Assembly (NCBI GenBank): GCA_015232485.1
Contig: JADFZP010000076.1
Span: 1-10,516, forward strand
Source of the DNA: Alphaproteobacteria bacterium
Lineage (GTDB): Bacteria; Pseudomonadota; Alphaproteobacteria; Rhodospirillales; Magnetospirillaceae
DNA length: 10,516 nt
Direction: 5' to 3'
Each line of letters opens with the position of its first letter. Within the stretch, counting starts at the first letter, position 1. This document shows, piece after piece, positions 5,753 to 10,516 of this stretch. The notes under the pieces were generated by a model that saw nothing but the letters and a program-made list of their open reading frames with translations, searched no databases and had not been told where the DNA came from. Position numbers and translations under genes: made by a program.

Positions 5753-7206
5753 GCGCCAAGACCGCGGCGATCCTGGCCGGCCTGCTTGTGGTGCCGCTTG
5801 CCGCGACGGCGGCTCCCGACCCGGCGCGCCTGTTCACCGAACATTGCGCCGCCTGCCATGGCGGCGATCGCCTGGGCGCCATCGGACCCGCCTTGCTGCC
5901 GCAGAATCTGGGCCGGCTGAAGCCGGGCGAGGCGGTCGGCGTGATCCTGTCGGGGCGCGTCGCCACCCAGATGCCGCCGTTCGGCGACAAGCTGACCGAG
6001 GAGGACGCCAAGGCGTTGGCCGGCTGGATCTTCACAGCCCCCGAGCGGATGCCCGAGTGGGGGGTGGCCGAGATCAACGCCAGCCGGGTGATCCACGGCG
6101 CCCGTTTGCCGGCCGCGCCGGTCCACGACTCGCGCCCGCTCAACCTGTTCTGCGTCGTCGAGACCGGCGACCACCACGTCACCGTGCTGGACGGCGACCG
6201 CATGGAGCCGATCGCCCGCTTCCAAAGCCGCTTCGCCCTGCATGGCGGGATCAAATACTCGCCGGATGGCCGCTTCGCCTACATGGCGTCGCGCGACGGC
6301 TGGGTCTCGGTCTACGACCTGTGGGGCCTGGAGATGGTGGTCGAGACGCGGGCCGGCATCAACACCCGCAACATCGCCGTCTCGAAGGACGGCAAGCTGA
6401 TCGCGGTGGGCAACGCGGTGCCGGCCGGAGTGGTGATCTTGGACGCCCGCGACTTGTCGCCGGTTCAGATGATCCCCACCGGCAGCCGCGTCTCGGCGGT
6501 CTACACCGCGCCGCCCCGCCACAGCTTCGTGGTGGCGCTGAAGGACACCCCCGAGGTGTGGGAACTGCCCTACGACACGCTGCCCTTGGCCGTCAGGCGG
6601 GTGCCGCTCGAAGCCCATCTCGACGACTTCTTCTTCGACCAGGGCTACCGCATGTTGATGGGCGCCTCGCGCGACGGGCGCGGCCAGGTGGTCGACCTCG
6701 ACGCCGGCCGCAAGGTGGCCGATCTCGCCTTGCAAGGCATGCCGCATCTCGGCTCGGGGACCACCTTCGACTGGCAAGGTCGCCGGCTGATGGCCTCGCC
6801 CAATCTCAAGGAGGCGCGCATCACGGTGATCGACACCGCGACCTGGGAGGTGGTCCGCCAGATCGAGACGCTGGGGCCGGGATTCTTCCTGCGTGGCCAC
6901 GCCGCCTCGCCCTATGTGTGGGCCGACGTCTTCATGGGGCCCAACAAGGACGCCATCCACGTCATCGACAAGCGCAGCCTGGAAATCGTCAAGACCCTGC
7001 GCCCGGCGCCCGGCCGCACCGCCGCCCATGTCGAATTCACCGACGACGGCCGCTTCGCCCTGGTTTCGGTGATGGAGAACGACGGCGCGCTGATCGTCTA
7101 CGACGCGCAGACCCTGGAAGAGGTGAAGCGCCTGCCGATGCGCCGCCCGGTCGGCAAATACAACGTCGCCAACAAGATCCGCTACGAGGAGGGCACCAGC
7201 CACTAA
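5749..7206 (+). CDS. nirN: NirN, dihydro-heme d1 dehydrogenase (cytochrome c plus d1 propeller)
   Basis: NirN is a periplasmic NirS paralogue that oxidises dihydro-heme d1 to heme d1 by introducing the acrylate double bond, with electrons passing through its heme c. The 485-residue product has a Sec signal, MSAKTAAILAGLLVVPLAAT with cleavage after an AxA near residue 22. The c domain follows, with CAACH (Cys33, Cys36, His37) and likely axial Met75 in TQMPPF. The d1-binding eight-bladed propeller runs from about residue 130 to the end. His165 in FALHGGIKYSPDG and His333 in GMPHLGSG are candidates for the catalytic and d1-ligand histidines. VVALKDTPEVWELPY and the KYNVANKIRYEEG end favour NirN over NirS. 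The start overlaps the nirJ stop as ATGA. No terminator is evident between it and the next gene. Confidence 0.92.
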   Translation: MSAKTAAILAGLLVVPLAATAAPDPARLFTEHCAACHGGDRLGAIGPALLPQNLGRLKPGEAVGVILSGRVATQMPPFGDKLTEEDAKALAGWIFTAPERMPEWGVAEINASRVIHGARLPAAPVHDSRPLNLFCVVETGDHHVTVLDGDRMEPIARFQSRFALHGGIKYSPDGRFAYMASRDGWVSVYDLWGLEMVVETRAGINTRNIAVSKDGKLIAVGNAVPAGVVILDARDLSPVQMIPTGSRVSAVYTAPPRHSFVVALKDTPEVWELPYDTLPLAVRRVPLEAHLDDFFFDQGYRMLMGASRDGRGQVVDLDAGRKVADLALQGMPHLGSGTTFDWQGRRLMASPNLKEARITVIDTATWEVVRQIETLGPGFFLRGHAASPYVWADVFMGPNKDAIHVIDKRSLEIVKTLRPAPGRTAAHVEFTDDGRFALVSVMENDGALIVYDAQTLEEVKRLPMRRPVGKYNVANKIRYEEGTSH

Positions 7207-7226
7207 CAACGTTCCCAGGGCCATAT

Positions 7227-7240
7227 TTGACCGCAATCAA
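7227..7240 (+). promoter_or_regulatory. FNR/NNR-type box upstream of the DUF2249 gene
   Basis: TTGACCGCAATCAA fits TTGAY-N4-ATCAA with one departure from a perfect FNR palindrome. Its centre at 7233.5 would place a class II transcription start near 7275, about 23 bases before the next ATG, with CATTGT at 7263-7268 as a weak -10. It lies only 20 bp after nirN, so the downstream gene would have its own oxygen- or NO-responsive promoter in addition to any read-through from nir. Confidence 0.62.
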
Positions 7241-7297
7241 GGACAGAACGGCGTATCCCCGCCATTGTCCGTGTAGAACGAAGCGGGGAGCTTGCGT

Positions 7298-7729
7298 ATG
7301 ACCAGAAGCGAGAAGCGCCATAGGCGTGATCTCGACGCGCTTGACGCGTGGGACGTGCCCCCCGACTGGGTCGCCGAAGTCGATTCGCGTCCCGTCGCCC
7401 TGATCGACGTGCCCGCCTTGCTTGACGCCTCGGTCGATCCGTTCCCCATTCTGACCGCCGCGGCCGACGCGGTCGGCACCGGCGAAGGCATGGTGGTGCT
7501 GGCGCCCTTCGACCCGATTCCCCTGCGCGACATGCTGACCGAGCGGGGATTCTCGAATTGGGGAATGCTCGACCCGGATGGCCGCTGGCGGGTGCGCTTC
7601 TATCGCGCCGGCGCCTGCGGCGGCGATGGGCCGGCGGCGCGGAAATGCCCGCATTGCGACCATCGGCCCGCCTGTCTGCGCCGCGCCAACGCCCGCCCGG
7701 ATTACCTGGCGAGCCTGGAAACTATTTGA
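7298..7729 (+). CDS. DUF2249 domain protein with C-terminal cysteine cluster
   Basis: The middle of this 143-residue cytoplasmic protein matches DUF2249, a small TusA-like fold often found near denitrification, NO-response and hemerythrin genes; its biochemical role is not settled. The domain spans about residues 35-103, with DVPALLDASVDPFPILTAAA and VVLAPFDPIPLRDMLTERGF followed by a tryptophan-containing strand. After it comes a segment with Cys107, Cys117, Cys120 and Cys126 (CPHC then HRPAC), which could bind zinc or an iron-sulfur cluster. The first 20 residues are basic. ATG 7298 is chosen because CGGGGAG at 7284-7290 lies 7 bp upstream; a TTG at 7292 is in frame but too close to that site. 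It is convergent with the small membrane gene, overlapping it by 8 bp at the ends. Confidence 0.8.
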   Translation: MTRSEKRHRRDLDALDAWDVPPDWVAEVDSRPVALIDVPALLDASVDPFPILTAAADAVGTGEGMVVLAPFDPIPLRDMLTERGFSNWGMLDPDGRWRVRFYRAGACGGDGPAARKCPHCDHRPACLRRANARPDYLASLETI

Positions 7730-7895
7730 ATACGCCGGCGAAGGCCAAGGTCAGCATGATCCACGAGCCCACCGTGGTGGCGATCACGGCGCCCGCGATG
7801 AGGATGGCCGGCGGACCGGCGTAGCGCAGGATCGCCCCCTGGAGATCCAAGCGGGACTCGTCGGTCGGCAGGATCGCCGTCATCTGGTACGTCAT
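7722..7895 (-). CDS. Small single-pass membrane protein, 57 residues
   Basis: I do not recognise this protein. It has a polar N-terminus (residues 1-22, with TDESRLD) and one long hydrophobic segment from about residue 28 to 54, PPAILIAGAVIATTVGSWIM and LTLAFAGVF, ending in a lysine. This fits one inner-membrane helix with the N-terminus inside or outside undecided. ATG at 7893-7895 was chosen because it follows a well-formed promoter, a roughly 29-base leader and a GGGGAT-type ribosome-binding site. The frame remains open further upstream into the ferredoxin gene, but that extension crosses the divergent promoter. It could be a small accessory subunit of a membrane complex such as a terminal oxidase, but there is no sequence evidence for a partner. 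It is transcribed away from the ferredoxin gene. Confidence 0.62.
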   Translation of the reverse strand: MTYQMTAILPTDESRLDLQGAILRYAGPPAILIAGAVIATTVGSWIMLTLAFAGVFK

Positions 7896-7930
7896 TTCAC
7901 ATCCCCAACGCGGATATATCACCGACCCCT

Positions 7931-7959
7931 TATATAGGATTTGTTCGAAAGAAGAACAA
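7931..7959 (-). promoter_or_regulatory. Sigma70-like promoter for the 57-residue membrane protein
   Basis: On the minus strand, TTGTTC at 7959-7954 is a -35 hexamer, followed by a 17-bp spacer and TATATA at 7936-7931 as the -10. Transcription should start near 7924, giving a leader of about 29 bases before the ATG at 7895. Confidence 0.6.
7941..7959. promoter_or_regulatory. Perfect inverted repeat TTGTTC-N7-GAACAA between divergent genes
   Basis: The two 6-bp arms at 7941-7946 and 7954-7959 are exact inverted copies separated by 7 bases. They coincide with the -35 hexamers of the two divergent promoters, so the repeat may simply reflect those, or be an operator for a dimeric regulator that blocks both. 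It is not the direct repeat GTTC-N7-GTTC known for alphaproteobacterial LexA. Confidence 0.5.
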
Positions 7960-7969
7960 GCGGCAAAAT
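7941..7969 (+). promoter_or_regulatory. Sigma70-like promoter for the ferredoxin gene
   Basis: On the plus strand, TTGTTC at 7941-7946 is followed by a 17-bp spacer and CAAAAT at 7964-7969 (four of six -10 consensus bases). Transcription would start near 7976, about 25 bases before the ATG at 8001. It interlocks with the divergent promoter. Confidence 0.5.
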
Positions 7970-8000
7970 GCGCCATCATCATTGAGCCACTGGAGGAACC

Positions 8001-8330
8001 ATGAGTCAGGGCTTCAAATATCACGCCTTCGTTTGCGTCCAGAAGCGGGCCGACGGCCATCCGCGCGGCTGCTGCACCAGCCGGGGCGGCGGCCAGCCGC
8101 TGTTCGATCGCCTGATGGGGCGCTACATCGAAGGCCAACTGTGGGAGAAGGGTATTGGCGTCGCCTCGTCGAGCTGCCTGGGCTTTTGCAAGCAGGGGCC
8201 GGTGATGGTGGTCTACCCCGACGGCGTCTGGTACCACCCGGAAACCCCCGCCGACATGGACGCGATCGTCGACGAGCACCTGATCGGCGGCAAGATCGTC
8301 GAGCGGCTGCGGATCGAGCCTTCAAAGTAA
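8001..8330 (+). CDS. Thioredoxin-like [2Fe-2S] ferredoxin
   Basis: This 109-residue protein fits the thioredoxin-fold (Shethna-type) [2Fe-2S] ferredoxins, small cytoplasmic electron carriers often annotated as (2Fe-2S) ferredoxin domain proteins. The four cluster ligands are probably Cys12, Cys25 (Cys24 adjacent), Cys59 and Cys63, with spacings 13, 34 and 4, close to the Aquifex protein type. Supporting motifs are HAFVCVQKRADGHPRGCC at 8-25, SSSCLGFCKQGPVMVVYPDG at 57-76 and WYHPETPADMDAIVDEHLIG at 78-97. The start is fixed by GGAGGA at 7992-7997, 3 bp before the ATG. It stands alone, divergent from the small membrane protein, followed by a repeat-rich stretch. Its partner enzyme is not visible here. 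Confidence 0.88.
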   Translation: MSQGFKYHAFVCVQKRADGHPRGCCTSRGGGQPLFDRLMGRYIEGQLWEKGIGVASSSCLGFCKQGPVMVVYPDGVWYHPETPADMDAIVDEHLIGGKIVERLRIEPSK

Positions 8331-8350
8331 AGTCCGGATATCGCACCGGC

Positions 8351-8389
8351 GACACGGGCATCCCTGCGGTGGCCACCCGGTGGATGGCC
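8351..8389. repeat. Partial copy of the palindromic repeat, 39 bp
   Basis: The 39 bases match 8421-8459 at 36 positions and lie exactly 70 bp upstream of them in the same orientation. The copy begins with GACACGGGCATCC and ends with GGTGGATGGCC. It lacks the flanking CGTCATG and CATGACG ends of the full copy, so it looks like a truncated unit. It starts 20 bp after the ferredoxin stop. Confidence 0.75.
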
Positions 8390-8404
8390 CCGCCGCCCCC
8401 TCAC

Positions 8405-8492
8405 CGTCATGCCCGTGCTTGACACGGGCATCCCCGCGGCGGCCGCCCGGTGGATGGCCGGATCAAGTCCAGGATCAAGTCCGGCCATGACG
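8405..8492. repeat. 88-bp palindromic repeat element bounded by CGTCATG and CATGACG
   Basis: The outer ends are a perfect 7-bp inverted repeat. Inside are two hairpins: ATGCCCGTG (8409-8417) with CACGGGCAT (8423-8431), and ATGGCCGGA (8454-8462) with TCCGGCCAT (8480-8488). The loop of the second contains GGATCAAGTCC twice, at 8460-8470 and 8472-8482. The design, CGTCA...TGACG with a hairpin in each half, is the same as that of the repeat inside nirC, although the sequences differ. It may also end transcription from the ferredoxin gene, but no T-run follows. Confidence 0.78.
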
Positions 8493-8523
8493 AAGGTGGC
8501 GCCACACCGGCCACCCCTCGCCG

Positions 8524-8619
8524 TCAGTCCCTCAGGTCGCGGCCCTCGGCGCCCTCTTCGAACACGACTTCGCCTTGGGCAAGCGTGCGTCGCACGCCCC
8601 GTTCGTCGATTGTGATCAT
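8524..8619 (-). pseudogene. Possible 31-codon remnant resembling the start of a cyclic-nucleotide-binding domain
   Basis: Reading on the minus strand from ATG at 8619, the peptide ends GEVVFEEGAEGRDLRD. The stretch RTLAQGEVVFEEGAEG resembles the first strand and turn of CRP/FNR-type cyclic-nucleotide-binding domains (pattern GxxhFxEGxxG). A Shine-Dalgarno GGGGGA at 8631-8626 sits 6 bp upstream, and the codon use looks protein-like. The frame stops after 31 codons, 31 bp from the palindromic repeat, so it may be a gene start cut off by repeat insertion. It could equally be a real tiny protein or chance. An extra ATG lies two codons upstream at 8625. Confidence 0.3.
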
Positions 8620-8680
8620 TTCCATCCCCCGCCGATTCCCCTCGGCTTCACCCGGCATAGGTGCCATAGAGACAATAATG

Positions 8681-8702
8681 TTGCCCCGGCGTCGCCGGGC
8701 AA
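8681..8702. other. Hairpin upstream of the long unassigned gene
   Basis: TTGCCCCGGCG and TCGCCGGGCAA can pair over nine base pairs with one bulged C and a three-base loop. It lies 36 bp before the ATG at 8739. No T-run follows on the plus strand, so it is not a clear terminator; it could be a leader structure. Confidence 0.3.
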
Positions 8703-8738
8703 GCATGATCGCCGTGGCTCGGGGAATTAAGGTCGAGG

Positions 8739-10516
8739 ATGCGCGAGGCCAGCTACGAGGTTTACGCCTGCCACGCGGGTCGGTGGAGCTTGGAATACGT
8801 CGCCTCCACCGAGACCGACGCGCGCTCCCGGGCCGCTGGCATCGAGAAGAAGTCGGAAGGCGTCCGCGTCATCCGCAGTGTTCCGCTGCCCGATGGCACC
8901 GCCCGCGAATCGGTGCTGATCGAGCGCATGCGCACGGCCACCACAACCATCATGGGCGCCGGGCCGGCGACTACCGGCGGGCTGTCGCTGGGCGATATCG
9001 AAGACGCGCCCTATTGCCGCACCCTGGAAGAGTATTTCGCGCTCGACTGCCGCATCACCCTGCGCCGGCTGATGTGGCGCCAGCTCGACGAGATGGGCGT
9101 GACGCCGATCGAGGTGCTGTACAGCCCGCAGCACATCCGCGACATGATGAAGGGCTCGCTGGCCCCGATGGCCCTCGAGCGGGTGGCCGAATTGCAGGGC
9201 CGCGCCGCCGGCGAGGACCCCGGCATCCGCAAGGACGCGATTCGCGCCGCCATCAAGCAGATCCACGCCAAGGCCAAGGTGTGGATCGACCAGCTTCCCG
9301 CCAGCCTGCCGGCCGGCGCCGGCTTCGCCACCATCGTGGCCGAGGTCGGCAAGGTCGCCAAGCCGGCCGATCGCAACCATTTGGTGATGGCGGCCGCCAC
9401 CCGCTCGCTGCGCCAAGTCACCAATTTGACCGACAAGCTGGCCCGCGCCATCGCCTGGGCGCGCGACCTGGACGGCGCCGACCTGGCCTTGGTCGACGAC
9501 ATGATCGCCGACCTGATGGGCTCGGCGACCCTGGTGCAGGAGATGCTGGGGGCGCAGACCAACTTGGCCGCCAACATCATCGGCATGATCGATCTGGCGG
9601 TGGGCAAGCTGGACAGTCCGGGACGCAACGCCGTCGAGGTGACGCAGAATCTGTGTCAGCTTTTCGCCCGCGACCGGCTGCCCCAGGCGCGCTCGGTGCT
9701 GTTCGAGCGGATCAACAAGAACCTGCGCTCGCCGCAGCCGCTGACCCGCGGCGAGGGCGGCAACGAGGGCGACGGCTTCCAAACCATCCTCGACCGCGTG
9801 GTGACGCCGGACGGCTTGGTCGGCGACGCGGCGATGGCCGATTCGCTGGTGCAACGCGCCGTGCGGGTGCGCCGCCTGACGGGGCCGACCGCCATCGGCA
9901 TGGGCATCGGCGTCTTGATGCGCAGCGTGCCCGACGGCCTGCGCCGGGCGCAGATCCTGGCGACCCTGGCCGCCTCGGACCTGTCGCGCACCAACATGCA
10001 AGACATCATGCGGGCGGTGAACATCGATCTGGCCAGCGTGCGCGACGTCTCGGCGCTGACCCCCGGCTCGATGCCCCCCAAGGACCGGCTGCGCCTCGTC
10101 ACCGCGATCCACACCCTGTTCGAGAAGGCGCCGCTGCCCGAGCGGGTGCGCGACGCGGTGCGTTCGCGCATGGACCAGATCATGGCCGAGTATCTGGTCA
10201 CCGAAAAGATCATCGAAAAGCTGGACCGCAACGAGGACCCGTTGCGCCTGCGCGCCACCCGGCTGCTGCAATTCTGCGCCTCGGGCCTGCTGATCGAGGG
10301 CCGATCGAGCGACATCACCCGCCATCGCATCCTTCAGCATCTGCGCCAAGCGCACTTCACCGAAAATCTGGTCGCCGATCTGGCCGATCCCGGACAGCGC
10401 GCCCAGGTGCTGCGCGAGTTCCACCAGTTGATGACCAAGGCCGGCATGGACCAGGTCACGGTCGCCGCCTTGCAGGCCGGCCGCAACGCGCCGCCCCCCG
10501 TCTTCCTGACGCCCCA
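8739..10516 (+). CDS. Large soluble helix-rich protein of unknown function, 3' truncated by the window
   Basis: The frame is open from ATG 8739 to the window end: 592 codons plus two bases with no stop. AAGG at 8729-8732, 6 bp upstream, and GAGG touching the start support this ATG. I do not recognise the family. Residues 1-48, with YEVYACHAGRWSLEYVAST, ETDARSRAAG and GVRVIRSV, look like a small alpha/beta domain that takes the form of a query about one sequence plus residue-scanning helix. The rest, about residues 90-592, is long amphipathic helix with frequent Arg/Asp/Leu/Ala, for example VTNLTDKLARAIAWARDLDG and MDQIMAEYLVTEKIIEKLDR. There is no signal peptide, no membrane segment, no nucleotide-binding loop and no cysteine cluster. 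A helical repeat or scaffold protein is possible. It is separate from the nir genes, with its own leader. Confidence 0.8.
   Translation, partial: MREASYEVYACHAGRWSLEYVASTETDARSRAAGIEKKSEGVRVIRSVPLPDGTARESVLIERMRTATTTIMGAGPATTGGLSLGDIEDAPYCRTLEEYFALDCRITLRRLMWRQLDEMGVTPIEVLYSPQHIRDMMKGSLAPMALERVAELQGRAAGEDPGIRKDAIRAAIKQIHAKAKVWIDQLPASLPAGAGFATIVAEVGKVAKPADRNHLVMAAATRSLRQVTNLTDKLARAIAWARDLDGADLALVDDMIADLMGSATLVQEMLGAQTNLAANIIGMIDLAVGKLDSPGRNAVEVTQNLCQLFARDRLPQARSVLFERINKNLRSPQPLTRGEGGNEGDGFQTILDRVVTPDGLVGDAAMADSLVQRAVRVRRLTGPTAIGMGIGVLMRSVPDGLRRAQILATLAASDLSRTNMQDIMRAVNIDLASVRDVSALTPGSMPPKDRLRLVTAIHTLFEKAPLPERVRDAVRSRMDQIMAEYLVTEKIIEKLDRNEDPLRLRATRLLQFCASGLLIEGRSSDITRHRILQHLRQAHFTENLVADLADPGQRAQVLREFHQLMTKAGMDQVTVAALQAGRNAPPPVFLTP

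Noticed and set aside
5749..7206. NirS, the cytochrome cd1 nitrite reductase itself
   Set aside because: The N-terminal c domain is short, the motifs VVALKDTPEVWELPY and KYNVANKI fit NirN, and the gene sits at the nirN position after nirJ.
5689..7236. 515-codon open frame on the minus strand
   Set aside because: It is antisense to nirN, which has a heme motif and full-length homology; the frame has no recognisable protein features.
7941..7959. LexA (SOS) box
   Set aside because: Alphaproteobacterial LexA sites are direct repeats GTTC-N7-GTTC; here the second half is GAAC, making an inverted repeat, and the neighbouring genes are not SOS genes.
8351..8492. CRISPR array
   Set aside because: Only two related units occur, one of them truncated, and they contain internal hairpins instead of short direct repeats with unique spacers.
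8681..8702. Rho-independent terminator
   Set aside because: The hairpin has a bulge and no following T-run on the plus strand, and it lies just before a gene start.
8727..10424. 565-codon open frame on the minus strand
   Set aside because: It is antisense to the plus-strand gene starting at 8739, is rich in Gln/His/Arg/Gly as expected of a shadow frame in GC-rich DNA, and shows no domain or ribosome-binding site.

Overview
The window looks like a high-GC alphaproteobacterial chromosome, most probably a Rhodospirillales member of the Magnetospirillum/Phaeospirillum type. This rests on strong G/C third-position bias, gene order, NNR/FNR-type boxes and CGTCA...TGACG palindromic repeats. The taxonomic call is inference; no rRNA or species marker is present.

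Positions 2-277 are the 3' end of a beta-propeller gene. Its stop codon overlaps an NNR-type box (TTAAC-N4-GTCAA) that should drive the main operon. Positions 346-7206 hold nine same-strand genes, nirE-nirC-nirF-nirD-nirL-nirG-nirH-nirJ-nirN, with junctions that overlap or are at most 9 bp apart. Together they make and mature heme d1, the cofactor of cytochrome cd1 nitrite reductase (NirS). NirE methylates uroporphyrinogen III to precorrin-2 in the cytoplasm. After siroheme is formed by an enzyme encoded elsewhere, NirD/L/G/H decarboxylate it. The radical SAM enzyme NirJ then converts two propionates to oxo groups. The periplasmic proteins NirC, NirF and NirN complete maturation. nirS itself is not in the window.

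The most striking feature is a 72-bp palindromic repeat inserted in frame in the signal-peptide region of nirC. It adds 24 codons, and conceptually removing it restores an ordinary signal peptide.

Positions 7227-7729 carry an FNR/NNR-type box followed by a DUF2249 protein with a C-terminal four-cysteine cluster, probably part of the same anaerobic regulon. Positions 7722-8330 hold a divergent pair: a 57-residue single-pass membrane protein on the minus strand and a thioredoxin-like [2Fe-2S] ferredoxin on the plus strand. Their predicted promoters interlock around a perfect inverted repeat whose arms are the two -35 boxes.

Positions 8331-8738 are mostly non-coding, with palindromic repeats, a possible 31-codon remnant resembling the start of a cyclic-nucleotide-binding domain, and a hairpin. 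From 8739 to the window end there is one long open gene for a soluble, helix-rich protein of at least 592 residues that I cannot assign to a known function.
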